Below are positions 53,698 through 60,856 of a stretch of DNA of 64,000 nucleotides, one piece after another. A program made the translations under genes and the position numbers. This DNA comes from JAUMBM01 sp964645715 (GTDB lineage Bacteria > Bacteroidota > Bacteroidia > Chitinophagales > Saprospiraceae), in contig CAZYAO010000009.1 of assembly GCA_964645715.1 (NCBI GenBank), positions 27,902 through 91,901 on the forward strand, in the 5' to 3' direction. Below the pieces are notes generated by a model that was not told where the DNA came from, searched no databases, and saw only the letters and a list, made by a program, of their open reading frames with translations. Position 1 is the first letter of the stretch. The number at the start of each line of letters is the position of its first letter.

Positions 53698-54282
53698 ATG
53701 AATCTACAACCGCATCTTTTTCAAGTCGATACGGCGGTTATCTCGCGAAGAGTCCTTATCAGGCGCTTCCGGGAGGGCGACGGCGAGGCTTTTTATCAGC
53801 TGATAGCCGATAATTCGGCGCTCATTAGCGATCATTTTCCGGCCTTAGCCGAGGGCGTCACCAGCCCCGCCAGTGGCGAGGGTGAGGTGCGCAAAAGACT
53901 CGCAGCCTGGCTGATGCAGGAAATGTACAGCTTTGGTATATGGCGCAGCGAAGAGGCGGATCTCATCGGATTCGTCAGCCTCTGTGATATCGACTGGCAG
54001 ATCCCCAGGGCTGATCTCAATTATTTTTTGCACCACCAGCATACCAGCCAAGGGTTTATGACCGAGGCACTAACCAAAATAATTACACTGGCATTCAAAC
54101 AATTGCAGCTTGAAAAGCTGGTTGTTAAAACGCTTGCCGACAATGCGGCCAGTCAGCGACTCGTGCGCAAGCTGGGCTTCCGGAGAGAAGGAGACCTGCG
54201 CAATGAATACCGAAAAATAAGTGGCCTGCTGGTAGATATCACCGTCTTTGGCATGACTGCTGAAGAGTTTAATGCCTACTAG
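53698..54282 (+). CDS. GNAT family N-acetyltransferase (RimJ/RimL-like)
   Basis: A 194-aa protein with RimJ/RimL-type layout: ISRRVLIRRFREGDGEAFYQLI at the N-terminus, GFVSLCDIDWQIPRADLNYFL in the central sheet, SQGFMTEALTKIITLAF as the acetyl-CoA pyrophosphate loop region (a variant of QGxG/A), and NAASQRLVRKLGFRREG as the closing motif. It should transfer an acetyl group to an amine, perhaps a protein N-terminus or small molecule; substrate unknown. It lies 51 bp after the mutase gene. Confidence 0.9.
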   Translation: MNLQPHLFQVDTAVISRRVLIRRFREGDGEAFYQLIADNSALISDHFPALAEGVTSPASGEGEVRKRLAAWLMQEMYSFGIWRSEEADLIGFVSLCDIDWQIPRADLNYFLHHQHTSQGFMTEALTKIITLAFKQLQLEKLVVKTLADNAASQRLVRKLGFRREGDLRNEYRKISGLLVDITVFGMTAEEFNAY

Positions 54283-54308
54283 CCCCACCCGCTACACGCC
54301 AGGATGAT

Positions 54309-54400
54309 GCCCTTTTTCCACCTACATAAAAAAACCCGTATGGGATTGGGCTTATAGGTATAGACTGCCTTGCCCATTTTTCACCTACATAAAAAAGCCC
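54309..54400. repeat. Imperfect direct repeat pair (CACCTACATAAAAAA core)
   Basis: GCCC-TTTTT-CACCTACATAAAAAA-CCC occurs at 54309-54337 and 54372-54400 with a few differences, 63 bp apart. The second copy is followed by CCACCGAGGTG, a small dyad. Confidence 0.7.
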
Positions 54401-54624
54401 CCCTTCCACCGAGGTGAAAGAGAGGCCATCCCAAAAACCGATTTAAGTATACACTTGAAACGGTTCCTGTGTAAATCACATACAATCCAATCGCCTTATC
54501 GCTCTGTGTTACGCAGAAACGACGATTAGGTTACATATTTGTCCAAAAAAAATCTGAGATTGTAATTATTTATTCTCTTACCCCCTGCAACAGGCACAAC
54601 TATACGTGGAAAAACGCGCGGGCA

Positions 54625-54733
54625 GGGTGAAGGCATACCGGCCTACTCACCCACTCTCATTCCACGCGAGGCGAGATCATATACACCCATGACCCGGGTT
54701 GAGGCATCCCCTTGCCTACCCACCTGCTCTCAT
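54625..54733. repeat. Imperfect repeat pair forming similar hairpins
   Basis: 54625-54660 and 54696-54733 share GGGT.GAGGCAT...GCCTAC.CACC..CTCTCAT. Each can fold with GGGT/ACCC and AGGC/GCCT helices; the 2-nt bulge is on the 3' side in the first (AC) and on the 5' side in the second (TG), so the pairing is kept although the bases differ. A further CGTGGA/TCCACG helix encloses the first copy. Confidence 0.55.
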
Positions 54734-54752
54734 AGCACAACACGACCAAAGT

Positions 54753-54780
54753 GCTACAAACCCGCAATCTTATCTGCAAA
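54753..54780. repeat. 28-bp duplicate of the 3' end of the rluA-like gene
   Basis: Identical to 54815-54842, which contains the last codons and stop of the pseudouridine synthase gene on the minus strand. Copy starts are 62 bp apart. Confidence 0.85.
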
Positions 54781-54815
54781 TTAACGCACGTGTGGCTTAC
54801 GTTGACTCAAATGAG

Positions 54816-55517
54816 CTACAAACCCGCAATCTTATCTGCAAACGCCTGCCAAACAGGCGTTACCGGAGGGGGAGCCGTCAGTAGTTGCCACTCATTGGTG
54901 ACAGGCCGCCTGAAGCCCAGCTGCCAGCTGTGCAAATCTATGGACCGATCAGCGTTGGCGCGTTTGAAGCCGTACTTGACATCCCCGCGTACCGGGCAAC
55001 CAAGCTGGGCCAATTGTGCGCGAATCTGGTGGTGCCTGCCGGTGAGCAATTTTACCAATAGCAGATGGTAGCGATCGCTGCTGCCAATGTACTGGTACTG
55101 AAGGCGGGCCTCCAATGCCCCGGGAAAGGCTGTATCGGCAATGCGGGTTCGATTGGTAGCACCATTGTTGCGCAGATAATGCACGACATCATCTGACGTG
55201 GCCGGAGGCATATTACCAACAATGGCGAGGTAGGATTTTTCCACCCCCCTGTCCTGAAACTGTTGATTCAGGAAAGCGACGGAAGATTTTTTCTTAGCAA
55301 ACAACACTAAGCCGCTAACGGGCCTGTCAATGCGGTTGACGATATCGAGTGGTTGGCGACAATAGGCTGCAGCCAGGGCCAGAAGGGAAGTGTCGGTCGT
55401 TTTATCAGGCTGTACAGGCAGGCCGGCTGGCTTGTTGCATGCGATAAACTGGTGGTTACTGGCAACGAGCCAGCTGCTGAATGACGGTACTTCCTGCCCG
55501 CCCGGTGTTGAATGCAT
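54816..55517 (-). CDS. RluA family pseudouridine synthase
   Basis: A 233-aa enzyme isomerising uridine to pseudouridine in rRNA or tRNA. Motif order: FIACNKPAGLPVQPD; the catalytic aspartate in NRIDRPVSGLVLFAK (family HRLDxxTSG; here the first residue is Asn); YLAIVGNMPP; LLVKLLTGRHHQIRAQLAQLGCPVRGDVKYG. There is no N-terminal S4 domain, so it belongs to the short RluA/TruC-like class. Its ATG immediately follows the stop of the DUF4834 gene (no spacer), implying coupling. Its last codons form a 28-bp repeat also found at 54753-54780. Confidence 0.92.
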   Translation of the reverse strand: MHSTPGGQEVPSFSSWLVASNHQFIACNKPAGLPVQPDKTTDTSLLALAAAYCRQPLDIVNRIDRPVSGLVLFAKKKSSVAFLNQQFQDRGVEKSYLAIVGNMPPATSDDVVHYLRNNGATNRTRIADTAFPGALEARLQYQYIGSSDRYHLLLVKLLTGRHHQIRAQLAQLGCPVRGDVKYGFKRANADRSIDLHSWQLGFRRPVTNEWQLLTAPPPVTPVWQAFADKIAGL

Positions 55518-55676
55518 TTATTTCAATTCTTCGTAATCAATGTAGTCGTCATCATCGCGACCCTTGCTGGGATTTGACGGTGGCTGTTGTCCGCCACCCT
55601 GTCCATTGAGGCGGGGTGGGGCAAAAAGGAAACGATATACAAAGTAGATGATGGCGATGGTAATCAGAAACTTCAT
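55518..55676 (-). CDS. DUF4834-type small membrane protein
   Basis: A 52-aa protein below the size limit of most gene finders: one hydrophobic helix (MKFLITIAIIYFVYRFLF), a Gly/Gln/Pro-rich linker and an acidic end DDDDYIDYEELK. The helix plus a final (V/I)DYEE motif is the pattern of the Bacteroidota DUF4834 family, whose function is unknown. The stop codon abuts the start of the pseudouridine synthase gene, and a TATCTTTG promoter lies about 15 bp upstream. Confidence 0.8.
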   Translation of the reverse strand: MKFLITIAIIYFVYRFLFAPPRLNGQGGGQQPPSNPSKGRDDDDYIDYEELK

Positions 55677-55691
55677 AACAATGCCTTTTGG

Positions 55692-55699
55692 CAAAGATA
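55692..55699 (-). promoter_or_regulatory. -7 promoter element (TATCTTTG) for DUF4834-rluA
   Basis: Exact TAnnTTTG match on the minus strand; transcription would start about 10 bp upstream of the ATG at 55676, giving a very short leader. Confidence 0.5.
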
Positions 55700-55839
55700 G
55701 CGATTTAGCGGCAATTTGGGGTGATTATTGGCATGGCAACAGCAACAATCGGCACAAAATTCCCGTTTTCAGAAGAGAGTGTAGGGTGTGTGTTTGTTTG
55801 CGGGTTGGCCCTGCCCGTTTCACTTAGCTTTTCCGGTCT

Positions 55840-56862
55840 ATGATACGCTATTTACTTCCCCTGCTGGTATTAGGTGTTGCAACAGCCTGTGCCAGCGTAA
55901 AGCCAAAGGGACATTTCCAGCAACAAAAGGTGCCTGTTGCGCCCGATTACAGCCAGGAGCGCTTTTGGGCGGCATTACCCTGGCGTAGTGATGCTGCCGA
56001 TCTCACACCCGACGGCCTCTCCGACGAACAATCGGCAGCAGCGGTGGATGTGTTTTTTTTGCACCCTACTACCTATGTTGGTAAGCGCGGTGATACTTGC
56101 TGGAACGGGCCTGTGGATGATCCTGCGCTCAACCTGCGTACGGACGAAAGTCCGATACAATTCCAGGCATCACTCTTCAACGGTGTAGGAAGAGTATTTG
56201 CCCCCTACTACCGACAGGCGCACCTCAATGCCTATTTCACCCGCGATACTAGTAGTGCCCTGCAGGCATTTGAAGTTGCTTATGGTGATGTCAAGGCTGC
56301 TTTTCTCTACTATATTGAACACTACAACCAGGGACGTCCTTTCATCATCGCTTCGCACAGTCAGGGCACAACCCACGGCCAGCGGCTGGTCAGAGAGCTC
56401 ATTGACGGACAACCCCTGCAATACCAGCTGGTTGCAGCTTACTTGGTCGGCATTCCTGTCAATGTCAATCATTTTTCGTCCCTCCGCCCCTGTGAGTCGC
56501 CTGAGGACATTGGTTGCCTGATGTCGTGGCGTACCTGGCAGCGCCATCACGGTCCAGATGGTGCACCAGGCATACTCGTTACCAATCCGCTGCTGTGGAC
56601 TACCCAACCGACGTATGCTGATGCATCCCTCAACCTGGGCGGCGTCATCACGCCCTTTTCCAAAATCAGACCACAGGTTGCTGACGCACAAATCCACGAA
56701 TCTATTCTCTGGACAAAGCGCCCCCACTTCCCGGGCAGCATTTTTTACACGAGAAAAAATTACCATCCGGGCGATTTCAACCTTTTCTATGTAAATGTGC
56801 GCGAAAATGCCCGCCTGCGGGCCAAAGTATTTCTGGACAATCACCGTGCTGAAAAACCCTGA
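55840..56862 (+). CDS. DUF3089 lipoprotein, alpha/beta hydrolase-like
   Basis: A 340-aa protein. The signal sequence MIRYLLPLLVLGVATAC ends in a lipobox (VATAC, C17). The DUF3089 fold shows VDVFFLHPTTY near residue 70, the nucleophile elbow IASHSQGT (S~172) and a late histidine region (YHPGDFNLFY). Members are presumed esterases or lipases. It would be anchored in the outer or inner membrane. The gene ends 33 bp before the riboswitch promoter, and no terminator is obvious between. Confidence 0.85.
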   Translation: MIRYLLPLLVLGVATACASVKPKGHFQQQKVPVAPDYSQERFWAALPWRSDAADLTPDGLSDEQSAAAVDVFFLHPTTYVGKRGDTCWNGPVDDPALNLRTDESPIQFQASLFNGVGRVFAPYYRQAHLNAYFTRDTSSALQAFEVAYGDVKAAFLYYIEHYNQGRPFIIASHSQGTTHGQRLVRELIDGQPLQYQLVAAYLVGIPVNVNHFSSLRPCESPEDIGCLMSWRTWQRHHGPDGAPGILVTNPLLWTTQPTYADASLNLGGVITPFSKIRPQVADAQIHESILWTKRPHFPGSIFYTRKNYHPGDFNLFYVNVRENARLRAKVFLDNHRAEKP

Positions 56863-56894
56863 AACAAAACTGCTGCCATCGCACAAATAACTCG

Positions 56895-56902
56895 TATCTT
56901 TG
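56895..56902 (+). promoter_or_regulatory. -7 promoter element (TATCTTTG) of the riboswitch RNA
   Basis: Exact Bacteroidota -7 consensus. The expected start, about 6-7 bp downstream (near 56909), coincides with the 5' boundary of the cobalamin aptamer, which supports both assignments. Confidence 0.6.
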
Positions 56903-56908
56903 CTGGCG

Positions 56909-57095
56909 ATACAGGTGGTGCGCCTTGCCGCACCTGAAAAGGGAATCCGGTGAAAATCCGGAGCAGTCCCCGCTGCTGTAAGTTTCTATAAGGGTACATA
57001 CCCTGCACTTGGCCACATGCCACTGTCTTGCCCTCTCCGGGCAGATGGGAAGGCGGCCAGGTTGCCGAAACGAGCCAGAAGACCTGCCCGTGTCG
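56909..57095 (+). ncRNA. Cobalamin (B12) riboswitch
   Basis: The aptamer landmarks appear in order: the closing helix ACAGGT ... ACCTGC (56911 and 57082), the conserved core GGGAATCCGGTGAAAATCCGG with GAGCAGTCCCCGC (56941-56972), CTGTAAG, GCCACTG (57018-57024), GGGAAGGC (57047-57054) and GAGCCAGAAGACCTGCC (57072-57088). These are the cobalamin-family consensus pieces. It senses adenosyl- or methyl/aquocobalamin and represses downstream B12 uptake genes; here the receptor begins at 57247. Confidence 0.95.
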
Positions 57096-57225
57096 TTGAT
57101 TCATTCCAGGCTTTCGGAGGAAAAGCGGGTGTGAGGCGTCATGGGTTCTGCCAGGCCGGCCGCTGAGGCGAAGCCTGCTGCCGTACTGTTAAGTCAGCCA
57201 TTTCGTTTTCCAGCTCGTGTGTACT

Positions 57226-57249
57226 CCGCTTAATACAGGTAAGCGGATG
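57226..57249 (+). promoter_or_regulatory. Hairpin ending at the receptor start codon
   Basis: CCGCTTA (57226-57232) pairs with TAAGCGG (57240-57246) around a 7-nt loop, and the ATG starts at the next base (57247). This places a helix exactly at the translation start and could be the switching part (expression platform) of the B12 riboswitch. Confidence 0.55.
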
Positions 57250-59127
57250 AAAAAATTTATCTATTGCGCATTGTACTTACCGCTGCTGTGCGCCACCGTC
57301 CGCGCACAGGTGCCCGACAGCAGCTTGCTACTGCCTGTCATAACTGTTCTGGCCGGGCGTGAGCAAATCGTTGCCTTGGGTGAGCGAGTTGAGCGCTGGG
57401 ATTCACTGGGGCAGCGGTATGCTGGCCTGAGCAGTGTAGCTGATTTGCTGAGCCGTGAGGGGGGGATTTATATAAAAAGTTATGGCATGGGCAGCCTCGC
57501 AACCGCTTCGTTGAGAGGCGGGGCGGCAGGGCAGCAGTTGCTGCTGTGGAACGGGCTGCCTATTGTCAATCCCAGCCTGGGGCTGCTGGATTTTTCCCTG
57601 CTCCCTCTACTTTTTACCGACAAAATTAATATTCACTACGGGGGGCTTTCAGCTTTATGGGGAAGCGGTGCGATGGGGGGAGCCATCAATTTGCAGAACA
57701 CGCCCGCCTACGGACAGCGCCTGCTGGCAGAGGGTCAGCTGAACGCGGGTAGTTTTGGCCTGATTGACGGGCAGCTTCGGCTGGGTGCGGGCGGACAGCG
57801 GTGGACTGTACAGTCTCGTTTTTTCCGGCGAACGGCCGACAATGATTTTACCTTCCGGCCGACTGCAGGCCTGCCGGCACGGAAGCAGCAGCACGCTGCC
57901 CTCGAGGGCAGCGGCTGGCTGCAGTCTGTACACTGGAAAATTGGCCCGCGGCAGCAGTTAGCTCTCTTCCATTGGACCCAGCGGCAATTTCGGGAAATAC
58001 CGCCTACCCTGGTGCAGACGCGCAGCGAGGCTACGCAGGCCGACAGCATCCTGCGAACAGCGCTGCACTGGCAGCGATCGGCCGACCGCTGGCTGCTACA
58101 GCTGCGCACAGCCTTTTTTCGCGAACGCATTCAGTACAATGACCCGGCCATCCGACTTTTTTCTCCCAGCAGCTTTGCCAGCTGGCTTGCAGATGCGGAG
58201 GTGAGCTTCCCGCTGGGAAAAAACGGGCAACTGCAAGGGGGACTGACGAATATGTATACAGAGGCTACTACGACGGCCTATCCCGAAGGGGCGGCCGTCA
58301 CCATGCACCAACTCGCCGTTTTCGGCAGCTGGCGCCGACAGTGGGCTGCGGTACTGGCCTCTCAACTGAGTTTGCGACAGGAATGGATAGACGGCAGACC
58401 ACAAAAGCTGCTGCCGACCCTGAGTCTGCGGAGCCAGTTGAGCCGCAGCCTGTGGCTGCGGGCACAGCTGGCCCGGTCTTTCAGATTTCCTACTCTCAAC
58501 GACCGCTACTGGCAGCCCGGCGGCCAGCCGGATCTGCTGCCGGAATACGCCTGGAGCCAGGAACTGGGACTCAGCTATGCCCCTGATCAAAACTGGCAAT
58601 TTTCGGTCACCGGCTATCATCGGTATGTACACAACTGGATCTTGTGGTATCCTGTCCCGGGACAGCTTTTCTGGTCGGCAGCCAATGCTACTGCAGTACG
58701 GGCAAGTGGCCTCGAGATCAGATTGCAGTATGCCCGCCGCCTCCGGCAGTGGCAATTTCGCTGTATGGCAGGCTATGATTATACAAGCGCTATCAACCAA
58801 ACAGCACTGCAACGCCCACTGATGAAAGTAGGTCAGCAACTCGCCTATACACCCCTGCATCAGGCATTTGCAAGCATACTAATCGAATATAAGCGTTGGA
58901 AAATGTCATACCAACAACGATACACTGGCGCCGTATCTACGCTTACAGAGCCGCTACCCGGCTATCTGCCAGCTTTTGCCCAGCTCGATTATCAACATGA
59001 AAAATATGGCCTCACTACTTTTATTCAAATCAACAATGTATGGAATGCCGACTATCAGGCCGTTGAGCGACGACCGATGCCGGGACGTCACTGGCTGCTC
59101 GGATGCCGGCTGAAATTAGATAAATAA
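57247..59127 (+). CDS. btuB: TonB-dependent receptor, BtuB-like
   Basis: A 626-aa outer-membrane transporter. Start ATG 57247 gives signal peptide MKKFIYCALYLPLLCATVRA|Q. Plug domain residues ~35-150: SSVADLLSREGGIYIKSYG, ASLRGGAAGQQLLLWNGLPI, INIHYGGLSALWGSGAMGGAINL. The remainder is a ~22-strand barrel pattern (SFRFPTLNDRYWQPGGQPDLLPEYAWSQELGLSY, FIQINNVWNADYQAVERRPMPGRHW). It lacks the N-terminal carboxypeptidase-like domain of SusC-type proteins, as BtuB does. Placement behind a cobalamin riboswitch makes B12 (corrinoid) uptake the natural assignment. Followed 41 bp later by a DUF4465 T9SS cargo. Confidence 0.92.
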   Translation: MKKFIYCALYLPLLCATVRAQVPDSSLLLPVITVLAGREQIVALGERVERWDSLGQRYAGLSSVADLLSREGGIYIKSYGMGSLATASLRGGAAGQQLLLWNGLPIVNPSLGLLDFSLLPLLFTDKINIHYGGLSALWGSGAMGGAINLQNTPAYGQRLLAEGQLNAGSFGLIDGQLRLGAGGQRWTVQSRFFRRTADNDFTFRPTAGLPARKQQHAALEGSGWLQSVHWKIGPRQQLALFHWTQRQFREIPPTLVQTRSEATQADSILRTALHWQRSADRWLLQLRTAFFRERIQYNDPAIRLFSPSSFASWLADAEVSFPLGKNGQLQGGLTNMYTEATTTAYPEGAAVTMHQLAVFGSWRRQWAAVLASQLSLRQEWIDGRPQKLLPTLSLRSQLSRSLWLRAQLARSFRFPTLNDRYWQPGGQPDLLPEYAWSQELGLSYAPDQNWQFSVTGYHRYVHNWILWYPVPGQLFWSAANATAVRASGLEIRLQYARRLRQWQFRCMAGYDYTSAINQTALQRPLMKVGQQLAYTPLHQAFASILIEYKRWKMSYQQRYTGAVSTLTEPLPGYLPAFAQLDYQHEKYGLTTFIQINNVWNADYQAVERRPMPGRHWLLGCRLKLDK

Positions 59128-59168
59128 ATCTACACAATACTTTTTTTTAAAACATAACACATTGAAAT

Positions 59169-60134
59169 ATGAAGTGCCTGTATTATTTATCGCTAATACT
59201 CTTCCTTAGTCGTCCGTTGATCGCACAGCCGATTATTGCTGGTTTTGACGACATTGAACTCCCCGCAGCTGGTTATCTCAACAATGCTGGCCCCAGCGGT
59301 GCTTTTCTCAGCCAACAACTGGCGCTCCCCAATCAATATAATAATCAGTTTGATTTTTGGTCGGGTTGGGCAATTTCAAGTATTACGGACAACCAGACCC
59401 CCGGCTTTACCAATCAGTATGGTGTCATCAGTGGCGGCGGTGCAGAAGGCTCAGCCAATTTTGCAGTGGGTTACTGCTTCGATCCCATTGTTGTAAGACT
59501 CACGGGTAGCCAGGCGGGTAGCGTAGTCGAGGGCTTGTCTGTCAACAACAGTACCTACACCTACTTTAGCATGCGCGACGGGGATGCATTTTCAAAAAGA
59601 TTTGGTGGGGTTAGCGGCAATGATCCCGATTATCTCCTACTCAGTATACGTGCCTATTATCAAGGGCAACTCAGCCCCGACAGTGCTACGGTCTATTTGG
59701 CCGATTATCGGTTTGCAGATAATCAACTTGACTACATAGTTGATGAATGGACATTTGTAGATCTGGTTGCGCTGGGTAATGCCGACAGTTTGCAGTTTAG
59801 ACTCACCTCTACCGACAATGGCGTTTTTGGCATGAATACACCCGCCTATTTTTGCATCGACAATGTCAGATTGAGTCCCCTTAGTACTAACGATGATCGC
59901 TACACCTCCCCCCTGATAAAAATATGGCCCAACCCTACTGTTCACGAATTATACGTTGATACGCCCTGGGAGGGAGCGTTGCTACTGTGGAATAACCGTG
60001 GGCAACTGCTGCGACAATGGCAGATCGTCAATCCGCAAACAATACTGGATGTATCCTTTTTGCCGGCAGGCAGCTACCAATTGCAGTACCTGTCTGCGGG
60101 TCGCTCAGGCCTGAGCACTTTTTTCAAAAAATAA
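59169..60134 (+). CDS. DUF4465 protein with T9SS sorting domain
   Basis: A 321-aa protein with signal peptide (...SRPLIA|Q). DUF4465 region ~25-235: FDFWSGWAISSITDNQTPG, NQYGVISGGGAEGSANFAVGY, LSVNNSTYTYFSMRDGDAF, DYLLLSIRAYYQ, and WTFVDLVALGNADSLQFRLTSTD. C-terminal ~70 residues form a type A sorting domain (IKIWPNPTVHELYV ... LPAGSYQLQYL ... STFFKK). It is the second gene of the riboswitch operon, so a corrinoid-related surface role is inferred. DUF4465 proteins in gut Bacteroidota are often lipoproteins near BtuB; here export is by T9SS instead. Confidence 0.85.
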   Translation: MKCLYYLSLILFLSRPLIAQPIIAGFDDIELPAAGYLNNAGPSGAFLSQQLALPNQYNNQFDFWSGWAISSITDNQTPGFTNQYGVISGGGAEGSANFAVGYCFDPIVVRLTGSQAGSVVEGLSVNNSTYTYFSMRDGDAFSKRFGGVSGNDPDYLLLSIRAYYQGQLSPDSATVYLADYRFADNQLDYIVDEWTFVDLVALGNADSLQFRLTSTDNGVFGMNTPAYFCIDNVRLSPLSTNDDRYTSPLIKIWPNPTVHELYVDTPWEGALLLWNNRGQLLRQWQIVNPQTILDVSFLPAGSYQLQYLSAGRSGLSTFFKK

Positions 60135-60144
60135 AGAGCATATT

Positions 60145-60188
60145 GTAAAACACCCTCTGGCGGCCTCAGCCGCCAGGGGGTGTTTTAC
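60145..60188. terminator. 20-bp hairpin with GGCGGC core
   Basis: GTAAAACACCCTCTGGCGGC (60145-60164) pairs with 60169-60188 (one T-G), loop CTCA. The A-rich foot on one side and T-rich foot on the other make it a bidirectional terminator between the B12 operon and ompH. Confidence 0.85.
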
Positions 60189-60232
60189 ATGATAAATTGA
60201 TGGGTTGGTTTTAAAAAACCAGGCAGCAACCT

Positions 60233-60748
60233 TTACTCAGGTAAGCCCAACTGCTTCTTCACCAGTGGAAGAATATTCTCTGTTTCCACAGCAAACAGAA
60301 TCGCGTTGAAAGTGCTGGTATCAAATACCATGACATATTGGTTAGCCTTAGCTACCTGATCAATAGCCGCACGAGCCTTGGTGACAATCGGCCCCAGCAG
60401 CTCATTGCGCCTTTGGCTGATCATACCCTCTATCTTCTGCTCATAGTCAAGAATTTCCTGTTGCTGTTTTTGCAACTCTTCCTGCTTTTGCTGCTGCTGC
60501 AGGGGCGTAAGCTCCCCACTTTGCGATAGGCGCGCAAAATCTGTATAGTTGGCTTCAAATTTAGCTACCATTGCCTGCCCCTCTGTCATTAGCTGCTTTT
60601 GATAGGCTTCCAAAGAAGCTTCCGCACCCTTGGTATCGGGCATTACGCTTAGTAGTTCTCCAAAATTGAGGTGGCCATAGCGATTCTGGGCCGTCAGCGA
60701 GAAAACCGCACTTCCCAGGAGGATAAAAATTAGAATGAAACGCTTCAT
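60233..60748 (-). CDS. OmpH/Skp family periplasmic chaperone
   Basis: A 171-aa protein with signal peptide (...VFSLTA|Q). YGHLNFGELLSVMPDTKGAEASLEAYQKQL starts the Skp-like fold; a glutamine/glutamate-rich coiled coil (LTPLQQQQKQEELQKQQQEILDYEQKIEGM) forms the tentacle, and YVMVFDTSTFNAILFA returns to the body. Skp trimers hold unfolded outer-membrane proteins in the periplasm. A TATCTTTG promoter lies ~35 bp upstream of the start. Confidence 0.9.
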   Translation of the reverse strand: MKRFILIFILLGSAVFSLTAQNRYGHLNFGELLSVMPDTKGAEASLEAYQKQLMTEGQAMVAKFEANYTDFARLSQSGELTPLQQQQKQEELQKQQQEILDYEQKIEGMISQRRNELLGPIVTKARAAIDQVAKANQYVMVFDTSTFNAILFAVETENILPLVKKQLGLPE

Positions 60749-60782
60749 GAAGAAGTAAATAAGTGGATAATCGAATATTTCG

Positions 60783-60790
60783 CAAAGATA
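60783..60790 (-). promoter_or_regulatory. -7 promoter element (TATCTTTG) for ompH
   Basis: Exact TAnnTTTG match on the minus strand, ~35 bp upstream of the ompH start codon. Confidence 0.5.
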
Positions 60791-60856
60791 AGCGCTTTCG
60801 CGAAACGAATGCCGCCGCTCGCCTATTATACGGTCTAAGCGTGTTTTTATTGTGGG

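Larger units (their letters stand above)
54283..54815. other. Repeat-rich non-coding region between convergent genes
   Basis: About 530 bp with no convincing gene but three pairs of direct repeats (spacing 62-71 bp) and several hairpins. See the individual repeat entries. Confidence 0.6.

Noticed and set aside
54283..54842. CRISPR-like array
   Set aside because: Each repeat occurs only twice, the three repeat types are unrelated, and no cas gene is near.
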